Source: Dasypus novemcinctus
Lineage: Eukaryota; Chordata; Mammalia; Cingulata; Dasypodidae
Direction: 5' to 3'
Assembly: GCF_030445035.2 (NCBI RefSeq)
Contig: NC_080688.1
Span: 62,261,949-62,325,948, forward strand
Length of the DNA stretch: 64,000 nt
Part shown: positions 24,985 through 36,715 of the stretch, one piece after another
How positions within the stretch are numbered: the first letter of the stretch is position 1
Layout: each line of letters opens with the position of its first letter
Made by a program: the position numbers and the translations under genes
Notes under the pieces: generated by a model
The model's input: only the letters and a program-made list of their open reading frames with translations
Told to the model about the DNA's origin: nothing
Databases searched by the model: none

Positions 24985-26250
24985 CCCAAATGGTGCTTAG
25001 AGAACTAAATAGCCATATCCAAAAGAGGGAAAGAGGACCCCTATCTCATACCTTACACAAAAATGAACTCAAAATGGATCAAGGACCTAAATATAAAAGC
25101 TACAACCATTAAAACTGCTAGAAGAAAATGTAAGGAAACTTTTCATCCTCAAGATATTGTAATAGGTGGTAGTTTCTTAAATCTTACACCCAAAGCATGA
25201 GCAATGAAAGAAAAAATAGATAAATGGGACCTCCTCAAAATTAAATACTTTTTTCTTCAATAGATTTGTCAAGAAAGTAAAAAGGCAGCCTACTCAATGG
25301 GAGGAAATATTTGGAAACCACATAACTAATAAGGGTTTGATATCTGTGTTAAAGATATGCATAAAGAGATCATGCAACTCAATGATAAAAAAGACAAGCA
25401 ACCCAATTACAAAATGGGCAAAAGACTTGAGTAGACATTTTTCTAAAGAGGTAATAGAAATGGCCAAAAAAGTACATGAAAAAATATTCAACCTCACTAG
25501 CTGTTCGGGAAATGCATTTCAAAACTACAATGCAATACCATTTTGTACTTTATACAATGGCCATTATTAAACAAACATCAGAAAACTGCAAGTGCTGGTG
25601 AAGATGTGGAGAATTAGGAACACTCCTTCACTGTTGGTGGGAACGTTGAATGGTGCAGCCTCTATGGAAGGCAGTTTGGCATTACCTCAAGAAGCTGAAT
25701 ATAGAACTGCTGTAAGATCTGGAAATCCTGTTACTAGGTATATATTCAGAAGAACTGAAAAGGGCGGGAACTGACATTTGCACACTGATGCTTATAGCAG
25801 GATTATTCACAATTGGTAAAATATGGAACCAGCCCAAGTATCCATCAACCAATGAGTGTATAAACAAAATGTGGTATATACATACAATATGGTATATACA
25901 TACTAAGCAACTGTAAGAAGAAATGAAATTGGGATGTATATCACAACATGGATGAACCTTGAGGATATTATGTTGAGTGAAATAAGCCAGACACAAAAGG
26001 ACAAATATTGTATGGTCTCACTAATATAAACTAAATACAATGAGTAAACTCACAGAGGTAAATTCTAGACTGTAGGTTACTAGAAGATAGAATGTGGGTT
26101 GAGAATAGGAGCTGATGCTTAATGTATGTAGAATTTTTAATGAGGTTTATTGTAAAAGTGTGGAAATGAATAGAGTTGATGGTATATTATAGTGAGTATA
26201 AATAATATTGCTAACCTATAAATGTGATTGTGGCTGACAGGGGAAGTCTC
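24985..26250 (+). repeat. L1 ORF2 C-terminal region and 3' UTR
   Basis: Long sense L1 stretch: 'gaactcaaaatggatcaagg', 'acaaaatgggcaaaagactt', 'caacatggatgaaccttgag', 'agtgaaataagccagacaca'. Interrupted by stop codons; 5'-truncated. Confidence 0.85.
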
Positions 26251-26759
26251 TCTTGTAATCAGCCAGGAAAAAAAGGACAAATTATATTCAGAGAAACAAA
26301 GATAAGGGAATGAACTAAGCTTCAGACTTCAGAAACTGTGCAAACCTGAAGACAATCTAGAATTCTATACCCTTAAAATACCCAACAAAACCAAAGGTAA
26401 AATAGAAACTTTTCCAGTCAAACTAAAGCTGAGATGATTCACTGCTTGTACTATAAAAATGTTAAAAGCATAAAGAAAATAACAGATCGAAATTTGTTTA
26501 TACACAAAGAAATAAAGAACCCCAGAAAGAACCTTAAAAAAGATGATAAAGGAACACTATTAAAAAAGTGTATACCAACAAATTAGATAACTTCCACGAA
26601 ACAAATGCCTAGAAAGATAGCAGAGCCTCTGTTTTATTGTCTCCTCTTCTGACCCTGACTTGTCCATCTATAGAGTATACAATGAAAAGCGCTTTACTCC
26701 TACATACTTATGCATTTATCTTCTAAGATCAGAGACATTTGTAGAAGATCATAGTAAAA

Positions 26760-26935
26760 GTATTAAATTCAGGAAATTTAACAATGCTAAAATACTATTT
26801 TCCAATATACAGTCCATACACAAATTTGTCCAATTGTTCAGTATTGTGTTCCATACCAATTGTTTTTCCAATGCAGGATCATCCATTGTGCATAGTTGTG
26901 TGTCTTTTTTTTTCTTTTTACATCACAACATTGTT
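26760..26935 (-). repeat. L1-type fragment, antisense (probable)
   Basis: 'caatatacagtccatacac' followed by 'aatttgtccaattgttcag' and 'ccaatgcaggatcatccatt' resemble an old L1 3' UTR in reverse. Confidence 0.5.
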
Positions 26936-27330
26936 TTGCATTGTTCATTATGTGAATTTTTTCAATACAAACAGAAAATACAGAAATGCAATATATGAAT
27001 GTAGCTGAGAGCAGAATGGTAACTTTTTTCCTCTTCAAGAGGCTATGATTCCCACTTCTGGTAAAATAGATTGCACATAGGTAGAAACAGGTTGGTCGTT
27101 AGCCTCACAATTTTGCATAGAAATGATCAATAAATGCATTTCCACCCCCCCCCCTCCACACACACACCCTACTACTTAACAAAAAGTGTGAAAGGGAGTT
27201 GATGGAGTTAAGGGAAAGTTTCCTTGTTGGTTCCTACCATATGAAAGATGCTAGCCTCTATTTTAGCAGGGTCAATATATGAAAAATAAATAAATAAAGT
27301 GTTCTTACAAAAATGAAGCAGTAATGAGAT

Positions 27331-27567
27331 TCAGGCTAAATAGAGCACTTTGTTCAGTGCTTCCAGATTCTTTTTCATTTGCTCATGGTGCCATTGGAAC
27401 TCAGCTTCAGAATCCTCAACATGCAGTATGAATGAGAGATGTTCCTCATGAAATGTGTCTGAAGCTATTTTAAGAGAGGACTGATGACTGTGCGTAGATG
27501 CTATGGAGCCTATTTTGTTGCCAGGGAAACTTTTTCTTGTGGGTTGTAATGGGAGCACATGACACAT
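27331..27567 (-). other. Unrecognised 78-codon open frame
   Basis: Minus-strand frame ending in a charged stretch HHEQMKKNLEALNKVL with heptad-like spacing. A second minus-strand frame (27686-27874) lies upstream. I do not recognise a family, see no clear poly(A) tail of a retrocopy and cannot exclude chance. Confidence 0.2.
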
Positions 27568-27599
27568 GGCTCATCACAGGTTGGCTATGACCTTGTGCC

Positions 27600-28690
27600 T
27601 GGACTGCAGATGAAATACCACCTAAAGAGGCCATTCTGCTGGCTTATCTAGTACAATGATGCAGGGCTGTCCTTCTAATCTTAGTTCAACTTCCTCTCAC
27701 ATTATGCAGGTATGTATTTTTAGGTTTATCTCGCAGTTCCCATCTCTCACATGTACAGTTTTCTTTAGATTCTGCAGCAGTGGTTGTGGGTTGACAGCGC
27801 ACCTCCACGGCGTTGCCTGTGGGGAGAGAGAATTGGTTTTTCTGTCTTTTCAGGATCCAGATTTTATGCAGCATTTTCAGACATGGAGCTTGAAACCTCG
27901 TTCATAGGCTACCTAGCAATGTGACCTTACAGACATCAGGTAAACTCTCAGGTGTCAAATGCCCTACCTTCCCTCACAGTTCATTCATTCACTCACTTAC
28001 TTATTAGTAAATACTATGAAATACTATGTGTTAGATGGTGGGGTTATAACATAAATAAGAAAATTCATGCAACCTCAGAGATCAGATAAGAATTCTCAAA
28101 ATGTCAGAAGGGAAGGGACTGGCAGATCGGGCGGGACTGTCCCGTTCAAATTTGAATCTTATAGACAAGGAAGCAGAGTTCCCCCAAATTAGAATGACCT
28201 CCCAGATGTCATACACAGTCACTGACCCAGGCGGGATTGGAATCCAGATTGCTCATTTTCCAGGCCAAAGATCTTTCCTCCGCATCAGTTGCTTTTGACT
28301 AAACTGGAATAGGTCTCACTCTCCCTAGTTAGCTTCTAACTACATTAGAGATCTAGACTGGGGATGCACACGCTTTTCAAACATAAAAACAACTTCCTTT
28401 AAAAAAACAAAACAAAATAATGAAAAACTTGTTTTTTCCCAGTACTGTCCAAATTCTGATTAAAACTTTGAACTTTCAAAAAACAAAAAATGACAAAAAA
28501 ACCAAATAACAAAAAACAGCTATTTTAACCAAAAAAGTAATACATGCACAGCATAAATAATTCCAGCGATTCAAAAGTATATAAATAAGTTGTATATTTT
28601 TTCCTACTTTCATTCCCAATTTTACTTCCTAAGAGTAACTATTATCTTTAGAGTATATCTTTCTAGACTTTTATCTATATATATAAAAAA
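27600..28690. other. Intergenic stretch without recognised elements
   Basis: Mixed unique-looking DNA with A-rich parts near 28380-28560. No gene is supported. Confidence 0.4.
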
Positions 28691-28704
28691 CTTACACATA
28701 TATA

Positions 28705-29125
28705 TTTTTAAAGATTTATTTTATTTATTTCTCTCTCCTTTCCCCCCTCCTCGCCCCAGTTGTCTGTTCTCTGTGTCCATTTGCTGCATATTCTTGTTTT
28801 TGTCTGCTTCTCTTGTTGTCAGCGGCATGGGAATCTGTGTTTCTTCTTGTTGCGTCATCTTGTTGTGTCAGCTCTCCGTGTGTGCGGTGCCATTCCTGGG
28901 CAGGCTGCACTTTCTTTCATACTGGGTGGCTCTCCTTACGGGGCGCACTCCTTGCGCGTGGGGCTCCCCTATGTGGGGGACACCCCTGCGTGGCAGGGCA
29001 CTCCTTGCGCGCATCAGCACTGCGCATGGGCCAGCTGCACACGGGTCAAGGATGCCTGGGGTTTGAACCACGGACCTCCCATGTGGTAGGCGGACGCCCT
29101 AACCACTGAGTCAAGTCTGCTTCCC
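28705..29125 (-). repeat. DAS-SINE
   Basis: Antisense full copy; the head at the right reads 'gcggacgccctaaccactg' and 'gcttcccc'. Flanks share an imperfect acacatat(at)ttttt duplication. Confidence 0.92.
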
Positions 29126-29289
29126 CATACACATATTTTTATATCCTTTTATGCTTTATCATGTGTAGTATTTCAACAGGTATATTAAATGTTATGACTT
29201 TTGTATAGTCTCCAATCCAAAATTATTTTAATCATAAATTATCCTATACTCCTCTATGAGGATTGCTGTAAATTTAGTATCCAATGATT

Positions 29290-29420
29290 GAGAAAATATA
29301 CATTAACAAAAAGTTAATATAAATTCAGAAATTAACACCATTTTTACATCAATTTGAATGTAGAATGGTGTAGCCACTGTGGAAAACATATGACAGTTCA
29401 TCAAAAAGTTAAATATAGAG
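29290..29420 (+). repeat. L1 ORF2 fragment, left part
   Basis: 'agaatggtgtagccactgtg' and 'catcaaaaagttaaatatag' are L1 ORF2 sequence. It continues at 30723 after three inserted SINEs. Confidence 0.8.
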
Positions 29421-29858
29421 GGAAGCAGATTTGGCCCAGTGGTTAGGGCATCCCTCTATGACATGGGAGGTCCACGGTTCAAACCCTGGGCCTCCTTGAC
29501 CCGTGTGGAGCTGGCCCATGCACAGTGCTGATGTGTGCAAGGAGTGCCGTGCCATGCAGGGGTGTCCCTGTGTAGGGGAGCCCCACGTGCAAGGAGTGCA
29601 CTCCGTAAGGAGAGCTGCCCAGCACGAAAGAAACTACAGCCTACCCAGAAATGGTGCTGCATGCACGGAGAACTGACACAACAAGATGACACAACAAAAA
29701 GAAACACAGATTCCCATGCTGCTGACAACAACAGAAGCGGACAAAGAAGAACATCCAGCAAATGGACACAGAGAACAGACAACTGCGGGTGGGGGAGGGG
29801 TATGGGGAGGGGGGAAGGGGAGAGAAATAAATAAAATAAAAATAAATCCTTAAAAAAA
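29421..29858 (+). repeat. DAS-SINE inside L1
   Basis: Perfect 15-bp duplication aagttaaatatagag at 29406-29420 and 29859-29873. Sense copy with a full body and A-rich tail. Confidence 0.94.
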
Positions 29859-29882
29859 AAGTTAAATATAGAGTCGCCATAT

Positions 29883-30335
29883 GGGAAACAGATGTGGCTC
29901 AAGTGATAGGGCTTCTGCCTACCACATGGGAGGACCTGGGTTCAATCCCTGGGGCCTCCTGGTGAAAAAGAAGAAGGGAAAGTGTGCCTGCATGACAAGC
30001 CAGTGCCTGTGCAGTGAGCTAGTGCCCACATGGTGAGCCAGTGCCTGCGCAAGTGAGTCGTGCAGCAAGATGAAGATGCAACAAAAGAGAGACAAAAAGA
30101 AGAGTCAAGGTGAAGCGCAGCAGAAGCCAGGAACTGAGGTGTTGCAATTGACAGGGAAACTCTCTCTACATCAGAGGCCCCAAGGATCAAATCCTGGTGA
30201 ATCCTAGAGGAGAAAAAATGAGAAGACAAAAAGAGAAATAGATACAGAAGAAATAGATACAGTGAATAGACAAAGTCAGCAAAAACAGCAGTGGGGAGGG
30301 GGGAGAAAAGTAAAATCAATCTTTAAAAAAAAAAA
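29883..30335 (+). repeat. DAS-like SINE with gtgagccagtgcc repeats
   Basis: Sense copy, head 'gggaaacagatgtggctc'. Internal repeats around 'gagccagtgcctg' at 29985-30060 and a second head near 30120-30200. Followed directly by another SINE. Confidence 0.85.
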
Positions 30336-30722
30336 GAGGGAATAGGTTGTGGCTCAACTGATAGAGCATCCGCCTACCATGTGGAGGGTCCAGGGTTTGA
30401 TACACAGGGCCTCCTGATCCGTGACCTGGCTTATGCGCGGTGCTGCCACACAAGGAGTGCCGTGCCACATAGGGGTGTCCCCCGCATATGGGAGCCCCAT
30501 GCACAAGGAGTGTGCCCTGCAAGAAGAGACGCCCATGCAAAAAAAGCAAAGCCCACCCAGGAGTGGTGCCGCACACATGGAGAGATGACACAGTAAGATG
30601 ATGCAACAAAAAAAAACAACACAGTTTCCTGGTGCAGCATGACAAGAATGCAAGCGGAATAAGAGCAGACAACAGGGGAGAAGGGGAGAGAAAGAAATAA
30701 AATAAATCTTAAAAAAAAAAAA
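30336..30722 (+). repeat. DAS-SINE
   Basis: Sense copy, head 'gagggaataggttgtggctc', ending in a 12-A tail before the L1 resumes at 'gaattaccatatgatc'. Confidence 0.9.
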
Positions 30723-31090
30723 GAATTACCATATGATCTCGCAATTCCATTTATAGGTATGTACTCAAAGAAAGTGAAAACAGGGTCTCAAACAGATACT
30801 TGTACACCAATGTTTATAGTAGCATTATTCACAATAGCCAAAAGATGGACACAACACACATGTCTATTAACAAATGAATGGCTAACAAAATGTGGTGCAT
30901 ACACAATATGCAGTCTTATGACTTATATTTTCAGTCATAAGGAAGAATTAAGTTTGAGACCTGCTGCAACATAGAAGAATCTCAAAAACATGCTCAGTGA
31001 AATAACAAAGGCAAATAAGGACAAATGTTGCATGTTATTGCTTATAAGAGATGATAAAAATAGCAAATTCAGAGAGATAGAAAGTAGAGT
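30723..31090 (+). repeat. L1 ORF2 fragment, right part and 3' UTR
   Basis: 'cacaatagccaaaagatgg', 'acaaatgaatggctaacaaa', 'aataacaaaggcaaataagg': continuation of the L1 at 29290-29420. Confidence 0.85.
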
Positions 31091-32097
31091 AGGACTGAAT
31101 TGTGGGAAAATGGTGACGGACTAACAGGCAGAGCTGAAAGCTCTCACAAAAACAATGGAGAAAGAGGTGAAAGCTATTTGATGGACCTGCTTTGGGGGTC
31201 AACAGACCAGGACAGTGCTAAACAGCTCCCAGGAGAGTGAGGGACAGAAAGACAAAGAAGATGAAACAACAAACAAGTGAGTTACCAAGCCCCTGTGGCA
31301 ACTGGGAAGGGCTTCCCTCCCCCACCCCCAAGATATTAAGCTGGGGTAAAACCCCTGGCTCGCTGCAGCCAACTGAGGGGAACACACACCTTCCTTCCTA
31401 TCAGCTTTTTCAAGGGAAAAGGGAGGGGAGGTTGGGGGTGTTTTTCTTCAGTGAATTCTGCCAGCAGAGCCCACTTTGAATCTCTGATCTGGTGATTCAA
31501 CACAGGAACACAGCAAAGCTGAGACTGAAACACCTTGGTGGAAAGGTGCACTAACTAGCACCATCTTCTGGTCAGTCTGGAAATTGCATGGACAAAAACT
31601 ATTAACACTTTCTCATCCAACCCCTGAGAGAAAATCTGCACCCCACTAGTGAGTCCCTGGCCCAACTTTGAAAACTTAAGCTAGGCAATTTTAAAGACCG
31701 AGAATAAGTTGAACCAAAATTCAAAGAAATGCTGTGGGAAAAAATAACACTAGGCAAGAGAGAGAAATTAGCTATCAGAATAAATTTACCAAAATATTCA
31801 GATGCCTAGACATCAGCAAAAAATTAACAAGCTATACTAGAAAACAAGAAGAGATGGCCCAGCCAAAAGAATAAATATCCTGAAGAGATACAGGATTTAA
31901 GACAGTTTAATTAGTGATAACAACACAACTCTCCTAAATCACTTTTAAGAATTTATAGAAAATATGACTAAAGAAGTAAAGGATATTAAGACACTAGGAG
32001 AGCATAAAGAACAATTTGAAAGCTTTCAAAGAAAAATAACAGACTTTATGGGAATGAAAGACGCAATGAATAAGATTAAAAACACATTAGAAACACG

Positions 32098-32437
32098 GAT
32101 GATGGGGTGGGGGGTAGGGAATGAATTATATGGGAACCTCTTATGTTTTTTAATGTAATATTCTTTGTGCTCTATTAACTTTAATTTTAAAAAAGTAAAA
32201 AAAAAAAAAAAACCATGGATGAAGCAGGATATTATGTTGAGTGAAGCAAGCCAGATGCGAAAGGACAAATACTGTATGATTGCGTTACTATGAACCAAAT
32301 ATATTGTGTAACATATCGTATGATTTAAAAAAATGTATATGTATCCATACATTTAATTGAGAAATGTATGTTTTTATTCAACTGCATTTTTTGTTTATAT
32401 TTTTGATTATTAAATGTACAAAATAAAGTTTAAAAAA
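32098..32437 (+). repeat. Two L1 3'-end fragments inserted in L1 ORF1
   Basis: The first ends in a 15-A run near 32212. The second begins near 'ggatgaagcaggatattatg' and ends 'gtacaaaataaagtttaaaa'. The host ORF1 sequence 'acattagaaacac' and 'acattagaggcac' flanks the pair. Confidence 0.7.
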
Positions 32438-32904
32438 TACATTAGAGGCACATAGGAGCAGATTTGAATTGCTTGAAGACAAAATTAGTGACTTTGAAGG
32501 CAGAACATCTGAACTGGAAAAAAGAGAAGAACGAAATGAGAAGAGAATGGAAAAAATGGAACAGAGTCTCAGGGAATTGAATGACAATGCAAAATGCACA
32601 AACATTCACATTATTGGTGTCCCAGAAGGAGAAGAGAATGGAAAAAGGGCAGAAAGAATTTTTGAGAAAATAATAACTGAAAACTTCCCAACCCTTATGA
32701 AGCACATAATTATCAATATCCAAGAAGCACAGTGCACCCCAAACAGAATACATCCGAATAGTCCTACCTTGAGACACCTACTATTCAGAATGACAAATAT
32801 CAGAGATATAGAGAGGATTCTGAAAGCAGCAACAGAAAAGCAAGGCATCACATACAAGGGAAACTCGATTAAAGTAAGTACAGACCTCTCATCAGAAACC
32901 ATGG

Positions 32905-33332
32905 GGGGGAAGCAGACGCAGCTCAATTGATAGAGCGCCCACCTACCATATAGGTGGTCCAAGGTTCGAACCCAGGGCCTCCTGGCCCATGTGGTGAGCT
33001 GGCCCATGCACACCACTGCTGCGTGCAAGGATTGCCATGCCACGCAGGGGTGTCCCCTACATAGGGGAGCCCCATGCACCAGGAGTGTGCCTCACATTGA
33101 GCCACCTATGTGAAAAAAAGTGCAGCCCACCCAGGAGTGGCACCACACATGTGGAGAGCTGATGCAGTAAGATGACAAAACAAAAAGACACAGATTCCCG
33201 GTGCTACGGAGAGTGCAAGTGGACACAGAAGAACACACAGCGAATGGACACAGATGGCAGGGAAGGGGAGAGAAATAAATAAAATAAATAAATAAAATAA
33301 TTTATGCTTAACATACAAGAAGATTGCTTTGT

Positions 33333-33361
<29 letters not shown>
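32905..33361 (+). repeat. DAS-SINE with extra 3' segment, inside L1 ORF1
   Basis: SINE at 32905-33300, then about 33 bp of unrelated sequence (tttatgcttaacatacaag...) and a second A-tract. The 11-bp duplication agaaaccatgg at 32894-32904 and 33362-33372 brackets the whole. Confidence 0.88.
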
Positions 33362-33366
<5 letters not shown>

Positions 33367-34028
33367 CCATGGAGGAGAGAAGAGAGTGGGTGTGATGTAT
33401 TTAAAGTACTGACAGAGAAAAACTGTCAGCCAAGAATTCTCTGTCCAGCAAAGCCGTCCTTCAAAAATGAGGGTGAGTTCAAAGTCTTCACAGACAAACG
33501 AAAACTGATAGAATATGTTACCAAAAGACCAGATTTATAAGACATACTAAAAGGGGTGCTGTACCCTTAAAGGAAAAAACAGGGTGAGAGATTTGGAGAA
33601 GAGTTTAGAAATGAAGATTATTAGGAAGGGTAAACTACGGGATAAGAAGACAGACAAAAGAACTGTATGACAACAGAGAACTGAGGGACAATTATGGATG
33701 AAGTAAGTAATGCCTTTACAGTACTAACACTAAATGATAATGGATTGAACTCCCCAATCAAAAGACATAGACTGATAGAATGAATAAAAACATATGAGCT
33801 CTCTATCTATATTTGTCTACCAGAGACCCACATCAGACATAAGGACACAACCAGGTTAAAAGTGAAAGGTTGGAAAAGGGTAGTCCCTGCAAATAGGAAG
33901 CAAAAAAGAGCTGGAGTAGACCAGATAAATGTAAAATAACAATATTACAGTAAATGAACATTACTCAGTGCAACTAGCAAATTGTTCCTGTGATCAGTAT
34001 TCTTAAGTTTCTTCATACATGAACTCTT

Positions 34029-34401
34029 TTTTTTTTTTTTTTTTTAAAGATTTATTTATTTATTTAAATTTACCCCCCTCCCCTGGTTGTCTGTTCTTGG
34101 TGTCTATTTGCTGCGTCTTGTTTCTTTGTCCGCTTCTGTTGTCGTCAGCGGCACGGGAAGTGTGGGCGGCGCCATTCCTGGGCAGGCTGCTCTTTCTTTT
34201 CACGCTGGGCGGCTTTCCTCACGGGCGCACTCCTTGCGCGTGGGGCTCCCCCACACGGGGGACGCGTGGCACGGCACTCCTTGCGTGCATCAGCGCTGCG
34301 CATGGCCAGCTCCACACGGGTCAAGGAGGCCCGGGGTTTGAACCGCGGACCTCCCATATGGTAGACGGATGCCCTAACCACTGGGCCAAAGTCCGTTTCC
34401 C
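34029..34401 (-). repeat. DAS-SINE
   Basis: Antisense copy; perfect 15-bp duplication catacatgaactctt at 34014-34028 and 34402-34416. Confidence 0.94.
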
Positions 34402-34732
34402 CATACATGAACTCTTGCTTTTAATTGAGGACAATGGAGAAAAGATACATTTTTGGACCTTCATTTTTATTTAACCCTTTCTTATGCATATTCATTAATT
34501 AAAATAATCCATCTGGATCAATCATGATTTAGCATGACCACTGTTGAAAAATATTTTGAATTTTTCTGCCTCACAAAATTATGAGTTGGCATATTGTTAT
34601 CTGCAGTAATTCATTCCAGTAAGGTGTGAAGAATTTCCAAATAGAAATTTGATTATCCAGAAAGAATCATGGCCTAAATGGAAATTAAATAATTAAACCA
34701 ATAATTAATTTCATTCTTTTTTTAAAATAATT

Positions 34733-35163
34733 TTTAAAAAGATGTATTTATTTATCGCCCCCCCCCCCATTGTTTTTGTGCTTGCTGTCTACTCTATGTT
34801 TCCATTTGCTGTGTATTCTTGTATCTGCTTGTCTTCTCTGTAGGTAGCACCGGGAACCAATCCTAGGACCTTCCGCAGTAGGAGAGAGGCACTCAATCTC
34901 TTGCACACCTCAGCTCCCTGCTCTGCTGTGTCTCTTAATATCTCTCCTCTGCATCTCTTTTTGTTGTGTCATTGTGCTGTGCCAGCTTTCCATGTGGGCT
35001 AGCACTCCTGTGTGGGCCAGCACTCCTGCATGGGCCAGCACTCTTGTGCAGGCCAGCACTCTGCGTGGGCCACCTTGCTTTCACCAGGAGGCACTGGGAA
35101 TCAAACCCTGGACCTCCTATGTGGTAAATGGGAGTCCAATTGCTGGAGCCACATCTGCTTCCC
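34733..35163 (-). repeat. DAS-like SINE with gccagcactc repeats
   Basis: Antisense; C-run and T-rich tail at left, internal repeats of 'gggccagcactc' at 34990-35070, head at the right ending 'ctgcttccc'. Confidence 0.85.
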
Positions 35164-35424
35164 AATTTATTTCACTCTTAGAGATTATTATGTCCAATAG
35201 TTAGAGCTGTAATATAAAAATTAGAATTATGTTATAATTAATTTCTATTATATTAGAATTATTACTTACATTTTTAAATGTTTGTTGCTATGCTATCTAC
35301 TCTTATAATTGATTATATTAAGTCTAACCTGGTCTTGCACTCTCTTTTAAAATGTGTAATTTCTTTCAATCTGTTTTTCTATTTATTTTACAATTTTACA
35401 GTAAAGGTCTACAAACAGCTTTTA

Positions 35425-35797
35425 TTTTATTTATATTTTTAAAAGATTTATTTATTTAATTCCCCCCCTCCCCCGGTTGTCTGTTCTCTGTGTCTATTTG
35501 CTGCGTCTTGTTTCTTTGCCCGCTTCTGTTGTCGTCAGCGGCACAGGAAGTGTGGGCGGCGCCATTCCTGGGCAGGCTGCACTTTCTCTCGCGCTGGGCG
35601 GCTCTCCTTACGGGGTGCACTCCTTGCGCGTGGGGCTCCCCTATGCGGGGGACACCCCTGCGTGGCAGGGCACTCCTTGCGTGCATCAGCACTGCACATG
35701 GGCCAGCACCACACGGGTCAAGGAGGCCCGGGGTTTGAACCGCGGGCCTCCCATGTGGTAGACGGACACCCTAACCACTGGGCCAAGTCCGTTTCCT
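35425..35797 (-). repeat. DAS-SINE
   Basis: Antisense; perfect 15-bp duplication tacaaacagctttta at 35410-35424 and 35798-35812. Confidence 0.94.
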
Positions 35798-36114
35798 TAC
35801 AAACAGCTTTTAAAAAAGCCATTGATTATACACTTTGGATAGATCATATGATATGTAAACATGCCTCAGTAAAACTGCTTAATAAACAAATAAATAATAA
35901 TTGTGCAAGAATAGCCAGAAATAGCAGCTGTGTCCAGCAGGGGAAACAGAGAGATTGAGAGTGGATGAATTTCCTTGTTTGTTCATTATAATTGAAATAA
36001 TAAAATTGTTTTAACAATGATTGAAGTGATAAATGCACAACTATGTGATTATATCAAATACCATTGATTGTACACTTTTGATGAATTGTTTGCTTCATTA
36101 ATATGTATCAATAA

Positions 36115-36395
36115 AATTGTTTTAATAAAAATAGGGTGGGTTGGGGGAAAATATCAACAAATGGGAGATAGGGACTATAAGTAGTAGTATTTTCATGATG
36201 CTCTTAATTAGTTTGTAACAAATGTATTACAACAATGCAAGGTGTTGGTGGAGGGATGATGTATGGGACACCTGTATGATGCTATGCATGGTTATTTTAT
36301 AAGCTTGTAAGTTCAACTTTTACTATACACTTATTGTTTATGTATGTTCATGTGTGAATGATATAGTTCAATTAAAAAAATATATATATGTATAA
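36115..36395 (+). repeat. L1 3' UTR-type fragment (probable)
   Basis: 'gggggaaaatatcaacaaatg', 'gtaacaaatgtattacaaca' and an AT-rich end resemble the L1 3' ends elsewhere in the window. Confidence 0.5.
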
Positions 36396-36715
36396 AAGAA
36401 AGTAGTTTAGAGGTTACCAGGGGATGGAGAGAGGAAAGAAAGGAAAGTGTTTGTTTGGAAAGATAAAAAAAAATAGAGTTTAAAAAAATTAATGAAAACA
36501 AACAAAACTTTGTAATACACAAATTGAAGGCTAAAGCACTGAGAAACAAATAGAACTGGACCACAAATACTATGAAGAGTGTATTCTCCCTAATCTCACT
36601 TCACTCTTCTTCAAAGGCCAGTGCTCAATGTTTTGGGCCCCTGTACCCACAGGAAAACAAAGTGGAGACCCTGCCTGCCTTTGCTGATAGCAGGAGGAGC
36701 CGCTAGCCTGGGAGT

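Larger units (their letters stand above)
31091..33950 (+). mobile_element. L1 5' portion: UTR, ORF1 and start of ORF2, broken
   Basis: After a 5'-UTR-like segment (31100-31900) there are L1 ORF1 remains from about 31964. The recognisable ORF1p core HIIGVPEGEE followed by GKRAERIFEKI is encoded in 32469-32904, and an ORF1 C-terminal part in 33375-33540 (NCQPRILCPAKPSFKNEGE). ORF2 endonuclease-domain remains (NGLNSPIKRHRL, then ETH and RLKVKGWKR) lie in 33735-33930 and contain stops. Interrupted by L1 3' ends (32098-32437) and a SINE (32905-33361), and truncated near 33950. Non-functional. Confidence 0.85.

Noticed and set aside
32469-32930. 153-codon frame as a host gene
   Set aside because: It is L1 ORF1 remains running into a SINE, not a cellular gene.
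32925-32995. Genuine tRNA gene (A- and B-box-like sequence with ggttcgaaccc)
   Set aside because: It is the head of a SINE, with an A-rich tail and target-site duplication, not a free tRNA with an intact cloverleaf.
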